Shown piece after piece: positions 1 to 11,673 of a stretch of 64,000 nucleotides of DNA. Below the pieces are notes generated by a model. The model saw only the letters and a program-made list of their open reading frames with translations. It ran no database searches and was not told where the DNA came from. Every line of letters starts with the position of its first letter. The stretch's first letter is position 1. This DNA is from Chenopodium formosanum (lineage: Eukaryota > Streptophyta > Magnoliopsida > Caryophyllales > Amaranthaceae). A program made the position numbers and the translations under genes. The stretch lies in contig CM044858.1 of assembly GCA_024500155.1 (NCBI GenBank), forward strand, positions 33,833,786-33,897,785, in the 5' to 3' direction.

Positions 1-990
1 TTATTCCCCATCACTCCCAACTTTAGGGGGTATTAATTTTTATTGCATCCAAATGACTTGCAATCGGTCAATCAGGTAAACATTTGTGAATTAGTTTTTT
101 TTTTTTTTTTGCACACGTGTCAATATGTAATTGGTTGAATAAAAATAGAGAAAATAAAATTAAAAAAACCCCAACAACCCTCCCCTTCCACCACTGCCAC
201 CTCCCCTTAGCTTCTCACAGCCCCAACCACTAGCAGCACAACCCAGCCATCTTACTAACACCACAAGAACCCCTGGCCCACCTTGACACCGGAAGCACCC
301 CCCAGAAACGGCCGAATACGACTACCAGGAATGGCAAAAAACGACCACCAGAAATGGCCACCAGAAACGCATTCCCATTTCTCCCTGAAAACGACCACTA
401 GAAATAGCCGAAAACGGCCGAATTTCGTGTTGAATGATTGATTTTAACCCTAAATCGGTCGATTTTGTCCGTTCATAGCTAATTTCGTGGCCTCTTGGCT
501 GGTTCGCGTGGTGATCGAAGTGGAAAAGGATGGTGGTTGAGGCAGCATCTGCATCGAGGTAGGGGAAGGGGGAATGGTCGGTGGTAGGCGCACCGAGGGG
601 AAGGGTTGGGTAGGGGGAGGGGTTTTCGGGGGTGGGGGAAGGAAAGGGGTGGGGAGGGGTTTTCGGGGGTAGGGGAAGGGAAGGGGTGCTGGGCGGCTGT
701 TTCCGGCATCGGGGGAGGGGTTTCGGGGATGGGGCTGATTTTCCGGCAGGGTGGGGTGGGGGTGTGCTGTTTTCCGGGCTGGGCATGGGTAGTTTGTGGG
801 GTTCTTTTTTTGTTTTTTTAGCCAATTATAGGATGCACGTGTCGTGTAACCTGTAATGTTAGGTTGGATGACCGGTTGGGTGCAATAGAAATTAATACCC
901 CCTAAAGTTGGGAGTGATGGAGAATAATCCAAAGTAGGGATTATTTTTGGCGGATGAGGCAAAGTTCAGATTAATGGGGGCAATTTTTCC
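1..990. mobile_element. Mutator-type inverted-repeat element, left end outside window
   Basis: Positions 1-47 reappear inverted at about 881-927 with two mismatches, and the match continues inward in weaker form (a cacgtgt-containing block near 111-140 mirrors one near 815-845). The inverted terminal repeats are therefore over 100 bp. The right end probably lies near 990; its counterpart on the left is cut off by the window. The layout (AT-rich arms, CACGTGTC block, GC-rich non-coding interior) matches the element at 21362-22369, which has a 9-bp TSD, so a non-autonomous MULE is the best guess. The proline-rich open frames in the interior are low-complexity and not credible genes. Confidence 0.7.
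596..700 (+). repeat. G-rich tandem tract inside the first MULE-type element
   Basis: Dense runs of three to five G separated by short spacers. A 37-bp unit containing ggggttttcggggg occurs twice (from about 617 and 654). The plus strand has quadruplex-forming potential. Confidence 0.7.
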
Positions 991-1418
991 TATATAATAT
1001 TAAAACAAACATCAGGAATAACACATGCACTTCCTGGTGCTGTTTTTTTTACTCCAAAATTTTCCCTTCCCTTTAATTGTTTTTTTTTCCCTTTTTTAGC
1101 CAATGCCTCCTACTAATTATACACATCATATTTATCACTTTATATTTTATAAATATTACTCTGTATGTCATATCTTTAAGTATCACAATAATATTTTATT
1201 CTTCCAAATTATTAATACAAATATATATTTTAAGTAAGGTAATTTCATAACAATATTTAAAAACTGATAAATCTATTAAAAATTCCCCCTTCCCTTTATT
1301 CTAGTTTTTCTTAAATTTTCAGCTATTTATATATTACTTATATATCTTTTCCACTATTAGAAAGTGTACTAAATGCACAATGATTTGAAAATTGGATTAT
1401 AAATAATGACTACAACTA
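991..1418. other. AT-rich spacer, no gene seen
   Basis: AT-rich sequence between the MULE-type element and the LINE. No open frame, repeat boundary or RNA gene could be recognised. Confidence 0.5.
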
Positions 1419-1564
1419 TAGTCCCTCGTGTAGGGTTTGAGTGAGTGCTCTGCTAGGGCTCGAGTTGTGAGTGAACGCTGGTAATTCTTGGATTCCTGAC
1501 TGAAATTTCATCCCCTTGCCTACTCCGATTGATCTAGAAGGCTACAAAGTGTAATTCCCTGACT

Positions 1565-3007
1565 ATGGCGGAAGATTTGGTTCGAGATTGGGAAAAACTT
1601 AGGCTTACAGAAGACGAAAACCTAGTTATTGGGGGAAGGGAAGATTGTTCGATTGATGAAAATCAGAAGATCAGATTGGAGCTTGCCCTTGTAGGAAAGA
1701 TGCTTACAAATAAACCCTTCAATGTGGAAGCCATGACTCGTGTTCTCAAGGGATTATGGAGATTGCAGGATAATGTAGCGGTGCGTGTAGTTGAGACAAA
1801 CCTGTTTATCTTTCAATTCTTTAATGCGGAAGACAAAAACAGAGTGCTAGAAGGGAGACCGTGGGGTTTTGACCAACAATTGCTGCTACTGAAATCCATG
1901 GATGGCGATGAACAACCCTCTAACATTGTCTTTGACAAATCGCCTTTTTGGATTAGATTCTTGGATGTGCCTTTCGGACGAAGGAATTTAACCTTTGCGA
2001 GGGAAGTTGGAAATGCAATTGGTGAATTCATGGAATTTGATGACTCGGATCCGGTTGGTTGGGAGGTGTTCATGAGAGTGAAGGTCATGATTGACATAAC
2101 AAAACCTTTGCGTCGTAGTGTGAAAATTGCTATTAATTCCTCTTCAACCAAATGGATTGGATTTAAATACGAAAGATTGGGTGAATTTTGTTACTTTTGT
2201 GGTAGAATAGGGCACATTGATAAGGACTGCTTAGAGCAAGAGCAAGAAGAAGGAGAGAATGCACTAATTTTCCAATATGGACCTTTCCTAGTGGCTTCCC
2301 CGCACCAAAAATCTCGTATTTCCCTGTTAGATAGAGAAAAGGAGAAAAAGTGGGTGGAGAACCTTTCAAGCAGGAAGCAAGTAAATAGAGTCTCGTACAA
2401 TAATCCCAATGCCATCCGATTGGGACCCCCAAGTGCAGCTCGAAAGCTTCAATTCTCTCCCACTAGCCTAGGATCACCCACTCCTAAGGCAAGAGAAGCT
2501 ACCCTGCGTGCTGTGATAGAGGAAGGCAGCAACAAATTAGTTCTTCGTACTGCTCCCGTGGAGAGTTTGACTCATGCACCTACTGTCGAGGCGCAAAATT
2601 TTTCTACAAAGAGGAGTGAGAGTGAGGGAGTTAAAGGAGGTAGTAGTGAGATGGGGAAACAAACATAGGGGAGGGAGGTGAGGGCTTTAAAAAATTCTTG
2701 GAGAAGGATGGATAGTGTTGCTAGAGAGGAGGAAGGGAGTGATTTAATGGACACTACAGAAAATTTAGGTGAGGCTAAGGTAGGGAGGAAAAGGGGAGCA
2801 CAGGAGCATGATGACAATAAAAAAGCTAAGTTGACAGGAGGTAAGGTGAAAAAAATCAAATTAGCAGATGGCAGTGTGAAGGAAGCTTCTATTGACAGAG
2901 AAGAGATGGTGGAGGGTCAAATGGTTATTAATCTGAACAAGGAGGGTGAACGTTCTATCATCCAAGTAGCGGGAGTTGGGTTTGTCCAACCCCGCGAAGA
3001 GCCATGA
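1565..3007 (+). pseudogene. LINE ORF1 protein (DUF4283 plus CCHC zinc knuckle), one nonsense codon
   Basis: Encodes the gag-like, nucleic-acid-binding protein of plant L1 elements. The first 367 residues are open from ATG 1565. Residues about 35-170 resemble DUF4283, including the typical LFIFQFF, GRPW.FD..LLLL and PFWIR blocks. A zinc knuckle follows at C209-X2-C212-X4-H217-X4-C222. TAG at 2666-2668 interrupts the frame, but the same frame continues to TGA 3005-3007, adding about 112 residues with a lysine/arginine-rich stretch near 2790-2880. The intact ancestor would thus be about 480 residues. Its stop overlaps the ORF2 start as ATGA at 3004-3007. Whether the truncated 367-aa product is made is unknown. 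Confidence 0.85.
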
Positions 3008-6000
3008 ATCTCTTGTGTTGGAACTGTCGAGGTGTGGGCAATCCTCGGGCAGTCAAAGCATTACGAAGGTGGTGTTCAAAATTTGCCCCGGACTTGCTTT
3101 TTCTTTCGGAGACTAAAATAAATAAGGGTGAGTCCGAAAATCTTAAATCTCGCTTTGGGTTTGATTGTAGCTTTGGTGTTAGTAGTATTGGCTTGTCGGG
3201 TGGTTTATGCATTTTTTGGAATAAAATTAATGTAGATTTTTCTTTAGTTTCTTATTCGAATAATCATATTTGTGGTGACATTGTGGAGGGGGGGGAGTCA
3301 TGTGGCGTTTTGTTGGTATTTATGGTTGGCCGGAGACGGCAAATAAACACAAAACATGGGATCTTCTCCGAAATTTGTGTGAGTATTATGATGGTCCTAT
3401 TTTAGTGGGTGGGGATTTTAATGAAATCCTTAGCTAAAATGAGAAGGAGGGTGGGGCTAATAATGAAAGAAGGGCTATTGCTGCTTTTAGAGAGTCTCTC
3501 AATGATTGTAACTTGCATGATCTTGGAAGCTCGGGTCAGCGTTTCACGTGGGAAAGAGGGTTAACAGAGCAGACTATCATCAGAGAGCGACTTGACCGTT
3601 TTTGTAGCAACAATTCATGGTGTAATATGTTCCCGAATGCTGAGGTTGAGAATTTAGTGAGGCTGAAATCTGACCACACCCCAATTCTGTTGAGAATGCA
3701 GCGTTCTAAGAGCAAGAGAAAAAAGGGAAAGAAGACGTTACGCTTTGAAACCGCATGGCTGCTTGATTCTTCTTGTGATGAGGCAGTGAGGAATGCTTGG
3801 AATGGGGCTGCTGGAATGTCAACTGAGGGCCGATTGGGGCTCACCCTTGAAGCTCTCAAGCATTGGAGTGGGAAGAAATTTTATGACCTTGACAATAAAA
3901 TTGATGAGGCTGAAAAAAACTTGAAAGAAGCTCAAAATCAGAGTGTCTCGGCTGCCAGCATCCAACTTTGTGCAACATTGGAGAAAACACTTGATGATCT
4001 TTTTGAGAAACAGGAAGCTTATTGGTACCTAAGGTCCAGAGCCTCGGAAATCAAAGACGGGGATCGGAACACGAAATACTTTCATCACAAGGCTTCTCAA
4101 AGAGGAAGACGAAATGAAATCAAAGGCCTTTTTGATGAGAATGGAGAGTGGTGCACTGACGAAGAAGACATTGAGAAAATTGTTGAGTATTTTTATGCTA
4201 AGTTATTTGCCTCTTCTGGACCTTCTATGGCAGATTGTGATCGTGTTCTGGAGGTTGTTTCACCCTCAATCACTTCGGAGGACAATGCTTTGCTTCTCAA
4301 GCCATGTACAAAGGAGGAGGTCTATGCGACTATATGCTCTATGCATCCCTGCAAAGCTCCCGGTCCGGATGGACTCCATGCCATATTTTAACAAAAATTT
4401 TGGCACGTTGTTGGCAATGAGGTGTTTGATCGAGTTAACCAGATTCTTAGTGGTGTTTCTCCCCCGAGCTCTGTGAATACCACGAATATTGTCTTGATCC
4501 CAAAGGTTACTTCTCCGACCTCAATGACAGAGTTTCGGCCGATTGCCCTGTGTAATGTATTGTATAAAATTGCTTCTAAGGTAATTGTTATGCGCTTGAA
4601 GGGAATTTTGCCGAATGCTATTTCAGAAAACCAGAGTGCCTTTGTTCCGGGGAGGTTGATTACGGACAATGCCTTGATTGCCATGGAGCTCTTTCACACT
4701 ATGAAGAAGAGAAGCACGAGTCACAAGGGAACCATTGCTATGAAACTTGATATCAGCAAGGCTTATGATCGAGTCGAATGGTTTTTTCTAGAAAATCTTC
4801 TTCTGAAAATGGGGTTTGCAAAGGCTTGGGTTCGGATTGTTATGAGCTGTGTTACCACGGTGTCCTACTCCTTCATTATTAACAAGAATGTGTGTGGAAA
4901 TGTTATCCCTTCTCGGGGGCTTCGTCAAGGTGATCCGCTCTCTCCGTACCTCTTCATCATCATAGCGGATGCTTTCTCGGCTTTGATCAAGAAAGCCTCG
5001 GACCATAGACTTGTTCATGGAGCGGGTGCTAGTAGGAATGGGCCGAGAGTATCACATCTCTTTTTTGCGGATGACAGTCTTCTCTTTGCTAGGGCCAACC
5101 GAGAGGAATGCTCAAAGATAGTTGATATACTCAACGTATACGAAGCAGCTTCCGGGCAGAAAATTAATTATGAAAAATCGGAGGTTTCCTTTAGCAAGGG
5201 TGTGTGTGTGTCTAAGCAGGAAGAGTTGATTCAGATGTTGGGAATGAGATTGGTGAATGAGCATGAGAAGTATTTGGGGATTCCGACCATTTTAGGGAGA
5301 TCAAAGAGAATGGTTTTTTCTGCATTGAAAGACAGAATCTGGAAGAAATTGAATGGATGGAAGGAAAAATTGATGTCGAGAGCTGCAAAAGAAGTCATGA
5401 TCAAGTCGGTTATTCAGGCTATTCCCACTTACCTTATGGGGGTTTATAAAATCCCTATAAGTGTGATTGATGAAATCCGGTCTATGGTTGCAAAATTTTG
5501 GTGGGGACACACTGAACATCGTCGAAAGGTGCATTGGATAAATTGGGAAAGCATGTGCAAGCCCAAATGTCTTGGGGGCCTCGGGTTTCGAGACATGGCT
5601 ATTTTCAACGATGTTTTGCTCGGCAAGCAAGCTTGGAGACTCATCTCTGCTCCGGACTCGCTCTTGGGTCGCATAATGAAAGGTAAATACTACCCTCATT
5701 GCGATTTTATAGATGCCTCTTTGGGTCTCAATGGTAGCTACCCTTGGCGTAGTATTTGGAGTGCAAAAGCTCTTGTCAAGGAGGGTCTTATGTGGAGGGT
5801 GGGAGATGGAAAATCAATTGATGTTTTTGATGATCCTTGGGTAGCTGATGAGCAGGGCAAATTTATCCTCTCACCGAGAGTAGAAGGTGTGACAAAGGTG
5901 TGTGATTTAATTGATGATCAGACCAAAGATTGGAACTATGATCTCATTGCTTCCAATTTTGATGAACGTGATGTGAAATGCATTATGCAAATCCCTGTCA

Positions 6001-7079
6001 GTCTTCGCTCTCCTAAGGACCAATTGGTATGGGCTTTTTCGAATGATGGTGTTTATTCTGTTAAGACCGCTTATTTGCTGGGGAAGTCATGTAATCTGGA
6101 AGAATTCCACATGGCCTGGGTGATAATCTGGAATTTGGACACAATCCCGAAAGTCAAGCAATTTTTGTGGCGAGCGTGTACAAATTCCCTCCCAACCAGA
6201 GAGCTACTGCGTTATAGGCATATGGCAGATTCTAACTTGTGTCCATGGTGTGCTGCTGCTTGTGAAACTATGGGTCATACCTTCTTTTTTTGCAATACAG
6301 TTCGTGACTTGTGGAGAGAACTGGACTGTGATGATCTTGTTCCTGTAGATGCTAGTGAGGACTTCAAAGATATGCTTGAGCGCTGGCAAGAGATGCATCA
6401 GAAGAAATGTTTGAAAGGTGTTGCTCTTTTGTGGTACATTTGGAGTAGAAGAAATGATAAAGTGTTTAATGCAAAGGAAGTCCCACATCTTGTTGTAAAA
6501 GAGAGGGTGCTGAGGTTAGTAGCTGACTGCCTCAAATATTTAAGCAAGATTTATGGCGCTGCAGGTTTGAGAAGGCATAAGAGTCCGAATGTTTGGAGTC
6601 CACCCCCTGCTGATTTTATCAAGGTGAATTGTGATGCCTGCTTGCGGGATGAAGGGTGGGTGGGTCTTGGTGTTGTAGCAAGAAATGAGAGAGGTGATGT
6701 TCTATTTGCAGGGACGCGAAGAGTTCGTGGCTGCTGGCCCCCTGAAATCGCTGAGTGCAAGGCCATTCTTTTTGGTCTTAAGCTTGCAAGAAGGTATGGA
6801 GCTACAAAGCTAGTGGTTGAATCCGACAGTCAAGTTGTTATCAATCGTCTCTCGAAGGCTGTTTCTTTCTTCTCGGATTTAGATGCTGTTTTAGATGATG
6901 CTATGTTTGTTTGTAAGAACTTTGATTTCGTTTCTTGGTCTCATGTTTGTAGGGATGGGAACGCCGTTGCCCATCACCTAGCTAGGATAGTACCTTTTGG
7001 CCTTGAGCAAGTGTGGGAACATCATTGCCCTCCTACTATTGCTCCCTATGTTCTCATGGACAATTTGTCCACTTTATAA
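3004..7079 (+). pseudogene. LINE ORF2: APE endonuclease, reverse transcriptase, zf-RVT, RNase H (inactivated)
   Basis: The enzyme of an L1-type LINE, which nicks DNA and reverse-transcribes its own RNA at the nick. The start at 3004 gives MNLLCWNCRGVGNPRAV, the typical N-terminus of the endonuclease. Further endonuclease blocks are SETKI, GGDFNEIL (about 3411-3431) and LKSDHTPILL (about 3666-3695). The frame shifts in the G run near 3287-3296. It then continues in one frame to 7079, broken only by TAA at 3435-3437 and TAA at 4389-4391. The reverse transcriptase has LDISKAYDRVEW (about 4747-4782), LRQGDPLSPYLF and the catalytic FADD (about 5064-5075). A zinc-binding domain (CPWC...H) lies near 6240-6300. 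A C-terminal RNase H carries NCDA (about 6628), ESDS (about 6820) and DGNAVAH (about 6955). Confidence 0.9.
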
Positions 7080-7122
7080 TGAAATGGTGCTCCTAGCGTT
7101 GTATATATGTATATACATATAT

Positions 7123-8165
7123 GTAATTGGTTTGGTTCATAGCTTAATTCTAATACGATGATAGAGCATAAGAAAACATAGGGAGTAAAATAATATAGCT
7201 TAAAATTATAAACCCTAATTTATAAATGCATGAAATCATGTACGAAGTAAGACTATTTGATTAATTAAAATGCTATCCTTATTTAATTTTATTTTCCAAT
7301 AATGTCACATGTATTTTGTTAAGAAAAAATTGACCAAATATCATTAAAATGGGATAATTATTCCTATCCATTGGTTTTAATACATAATATATATTAAAAT
7401 AGTATTTTGCTAACACCATATTTTTCTTCTTTATATTTAGAAATTTTGACAATTACCACCTTCTATTATGTCCATTTTAGTAATTACCACCTTCTATTAT
7501 TTTTTTTTTAAAATTACCGCCTTCTCTTTTCAAAAACATTAAAAAGTTACCACCTTCTTGCCTCCCAACTACTATATGACGTCATTTTGGACCCACCCTT
7601 TACCTTCCCTCCCATTTCTCATTCCTATTTCGATTCTCATCTCCCCTTTCTCTTTTCAAAATAAGATACTCGTGGTCTAGTCGATTATGTTGTTATATTA
7701 TAGGTTTAATTTTTTATATTTGCAAAATAAGAAGAAGATATATACGAACTATGTTATAATTGTATTCTGTGCATGCATGTTAATCTAAAATAATATAATT
7801 GTTTTTTAAAGATTGACATCCATTCATCGGTATTGTTATACTGGTATGTACTTCATAACTTTATACAACTATGTACTATTAATCTATTATGTTTGTACCA
7901 ATTAATAACTTATTAAGATGGTGTCTATTAATTGTAAGCATTAGGTTGGTCCAAATTTATGATAGGTAGAAAATTTATAAAACATAGTATAACTACATGA
8001 AAGTATAAGTCAATTAAATATGTTGGCTGTGGCCGCCTATCTATTTATGGCCTCTCTACTTTGTCAAAATTCTTTCCTCCATTGCCAAATGCCAAACTCT
8101 TCTATTTACTTTCGGTGGTCAAATGCACGAGTTCTTTGTTGCGTCTATTGTCATCAATTTTATTA
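7123..8165. other. Intergenic AT-rich DNA with a lone MULE-like arm
   Basis: No gene is visible. At 7444-7560 the phrase 'ttaccaccttct' recurs about four times, resembling the arm of the MULE-type element at 21362-22369, but no matching opposite arm was found. This is probably a truncated relic. The rest is AT-rich. Confidence 0.4.
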
Positions 8166-8173
8166 AGCTAGAT

Positions 8174-9798
8174 TAGAGGTGTCAAACGCGAACCGACCCG
8201 AAAAAAATTATCCGTTTCGAACTGTAACCGATTCGATTTGATCCGAGCAATTCAAGATCCAAACCCGATCTGTAACCGAACTGAACTCAACTCGAATCCG
8301 AACTTGACCCGATCTGAACTTAACCCGGCACCGTTTTGATCCCACCTGAACTCAACCCGAATCCAATTTGACCCGACCTGAACTTAAACAGAACTGATTT
8401 GACCCGACCTGAGCTCAGCCCGATCCGAATTGACCCGACAAATAACCGATCAGATTCGATCTGTTTTGACCCAAACTGATAGTAACCCGACCTGATTTTA
8501 ACTCGATTTGATTTTTACCCGATTCGAATGTAACTCGACCATAATTGATTATTGACCTTTTTATTCAAGTTCTTATACTATATATTTACTAATTATTAAT
8601 AAGTTAACTTTTTTACTACAAAGAAATAGTCTGGAGTCTTAAGTTTACTACAGACCCATCACGTGAGACAATCTGACCAAAAAGTAGGTGGGGTCCACAT
8701 AAAGAGCTCTCTCTTCCTATCTCTCTCCTTTTTTCTCTCGACCATGTGTTTTAGAATATTTTTATCATTGTTATATATTTACAAATACATAACATTCCTT
8801 CGTCACTACTTCCTCTACAACTGTGCATTATCCTAGAATTATAGGCATTATACATCGTACGGCTATATACACACTACATAAATATGCAATAATTTATGCT
8901 CAAATAAAAAGAATGTACATAGTAACAATTTACTATCCATATGTATAACGTCAAGTTATTAATATAAAAATTGAATTAGTAATAAAGTAATTCTAACAAC
9001 TCTAACAAATATCTTATACAAATTGAATTAGTAATAAACTAAACTAATAGTACAGAACTCATAACCTTGTAAGATTGTACAATTGAGTAAGAGTTCGTTG
9101 TAACCTTAAAGAGTTGATATTCTTTTTTGTATATATCACCATATGTAACTATTAGTCGTCAAAATATCACTAGCTCGGTCTCACTTATATAGGTATGATA
9201 AGTTATCGATAATTATTCAATCTCAATTTTCCTTTAAGATAAAAATTATATATAACTTGATCAAATGAGAAAACTAAAACTTCATGCTTCGTAATTAATA
9301 ATCACATTGAACCAATAATAAGGTAAAAACTCAATAATATCTCTAGATTAAAAATAACCTTATTTGTTTCAAAAAAAAATAACCTTAATTGGATATGAAT
9401 TTGGTCAGCTCGACTAAAATCCAGCCAAACACAAAAAGAAATTGAATCGAAACTAACCATTTAATGAATCAACGGATCAACCTTATCTTAATCAAACCGA
9501 ACTTGACCGAACCGAAATCATCCGAACCGAAATCAACCCGACCCAAATTCTTCCGACCCGAAGTTATCTGGTTAAACCCGATCCAAATTTATCCGAACCG
9601 AAAATGAACCGATCTGGAGTTGACCCGACCCATATCCGACCCGGACTCGATAAACCATGACCCGAATTTGACCCGACCCGAATTTGACCCGATCCGAGTT
9701 AAAGGGATAATTTTGGTCCGAACATATCCGACCCGAACATACCCGACCCGAATAGACCCGACCCAAACTCCATCTGGTTATCCAAATTGACACCTCTA
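8174..9798. mobile_element. Non-autonomous hAT-type transposon with perfect 8-bp TSD
   Basis: Terminal inverted repeats tagaggtgtcaa / ttgacacctcta at 8174 and 9798 are flanked by the 8-bp duplication agctagat (8166-8173 and 9799-9806), the hallmark of hAT insertion. Both subterminal regions are packed with degenerate copies of cgacccgaa and its relatives (8200-8540 and 9480-9780). These are the usual form of hAT transposase-binding repeats. The interior is AT-rich and encodes nothing recognisable. Length is 1625 bp. Confidence 0.88.
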
Positions 9799-10419
9799 AG
9801 CTAGATAGCCAATTCAAGTCATTGGAATTTGGTACCTATTAGTAATTTAATTTTATACTTTTACTGAACTTTTTCTTTTATTTATTTTTTTTATTAATAA
9901 CACTAAGAGTTCCATACTTTTCAAACAATTTATCTTGACTAATATATATAACTACTCCACACTTGAAGAATTTATATATGGCACCATTTATCTTCTTTTT
10001 GATAAATGAATAACTCCGCTAATACAAATTTATATAAAAATCTAAAGCAAACACAATGTTACCTCGCCTAGCCACATGTCATTTGAGATATATTGAACTA
10101 CTATGTAATCAAATGAGAAATTAAAGGTTCTCTTAGGTGGAGAAGAAGAAAAATCATGGCTTTGAATGAAGAAAAGTTTCTCCAAGAGGAGGATGAGTAA
10201 TTATAAACCTATAAATAAACGAAAGCAAAGACAAAATAAAGGTACACACAAAACAAAATTTGGGACTTAATTTCGATCGGTTATAACCGATAGGAAAAAA
10301 AAAAAAAAAAAAATCAACAATAGAGGATAGGTTTTTACATAGAGAAGAGAAGAGAAAGAGAAAGAGGTTAGGGTTATTTACTTATTTGTATTTTTGTTAT
10401 AGCCCTATTTTTTCTTATA

Positions 10420-10456
10420 CTAGGTTAGGTCCCTTGCCATGCACGGTTGTTTTAAT
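10420..10456 (-). mobile_element. Helitron-like 3' terminus
   Basis: Read on the minus strand, an imperfect hairpin (ccgtgc-atg-gcaagg) is followed after about ten bases by CTAG and then T. This is the usual Helitron 3' end, and the element would extend rightwards. Its 5' end was not found. Confidence 0.4.
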
Positions 10457-11340
10457 TATTACTGTATACATATTCATTGAAACATAATGAAATATTACGT
10501 TAAATCTGATTTCATAATCCAAAATGGAAAATTGGCTAATTTTTTTATTTCAAGGAAAGATAGCACAAAACATTTTATTAATGTAAATCAAATTTTGCCA
10601 GATTTTCAATGTTTTGTAGAAAGGGTCCAATATAAACATATTCCGAGTAATTAATCATATCTCACATAGCAAGTAGTAGCAACTTAGCGGTATATGGTTT
10701 TCATGTCCACCTAGCATGACAAAAACCACGATTATCAAATAGTTAGCTATCCTTTCGAATGTCATCAAATAAAACATGATTTGCCATGTATAAACTTAAA
10801 ATATAAGAAACCAAAAACAATACACTCTTAACTAATTTATACTCTCTCTATGTAGTCCATAGAAAATCAGTTTGATGCAGACGAATTGATTCATTACATT
10901 ACTCTACAATTTACTCAAATGAAAAGAGCATATTTTATTGGACTAAAAAAATTGATTATGAAGAGTGTAGTTCATTTTTTTTAAGTTGAAGAATTGTAGT
11001 TGATTTATGTATTTGAGTTATAATTCTGCTCAATTTATATAGTAATAGTGATTTCTAGAAAAAAAAAATATGAATTGAAAATTTTATAAATGTCTATTGT
11101 ATATTTAATCAAGATAATATTCTTTACCGTAAAAAAAAAAAAATAAAATAAAAAAATAAAAAAAATAAAAAATCTTATAAAATATTCCACCAAAACTACA
11201 TCTTCTTAAATAAGATTATTTGTTTCCTTATTCTCCATAGTTAATTACATATTAATATAAGAAAAGGTATATATTATTGCTCATTTATATGGTTGACTAA
11301 ATCAATTTATTTTATAAATAACTTCCTTAAATAAAATAAG

Positions 11341-11673
11341 GACACACCAAAAATTGACACGTTTCATTGCTGGTGTGTCTTTTAGTTAGTATTAATTTAA
11401 TGATACATATTAGATAGATATTTAGGCAAATCTTAACAATAGTGATATTTTTTTGTAGTACAATATGTCACAAAATATGTATAAAATATATTTATAGAGT
11501 ATCTTTTGTATTTATGGTTGTCAATATGGTATGTACAAAAATATGGAGTATATTAAAACTTTTGTTTTAGGTAACTACTACATTAATGAAAATAATCATA
11601 TTATTTTAGTTTAAAAAAAAAAACTAAAGACACACCAGGAGATGACACGTGTCATTATTGGTGTGTCTTTTAG
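11341..11673. repeat. Pair of near-palindromic hairpins, possibly ends of one foldback element
   Basis: Arms gacacacca / tggtgtgtc occur at 11341-11379 and again at 11630-11667. Each hairpin encloses tgacacg(t)-type sequence, and the second contains the perfect palindrome tgacacgtgtca (11643-11654). Because each copy is itself palindromic, they could be two small foldback MITEs or the two ends of one 333-bp element. Confidence 0.55.

Larger units (their letters stand above)
1419..7122 (+). mobile_element. L1-type LINE retrotransposon, nearly full length
   Basis: A short 5' leader, then ORF1 (nucleic-acid-binding protein) and ORF2 (endonuclease, reverse transcriptase, zinc domain, RNase H) in the usual order of plant L1 elements. 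The 3' end carries a tatatg-rich simple tail near 7098-7122 rather than a plain poly(A). Both ends are approximate, because no convincing target-site duplication was found. Lesions are few: nonsense codons at 2666-2668, 3435-3437 and 4389-4391, and a frameshift in a G run near 3287-3296. The insertion is therefore not very old. It is the same broad family as the decayed LINE at 43923-55888. Confidence 0.85.

Noticed and set aside
322..962. Proline-rich open frames on the minus strand
   Set aside because: Overlapping frames in a GC-rich low-complexity transposon core, with no domain and no splice context.
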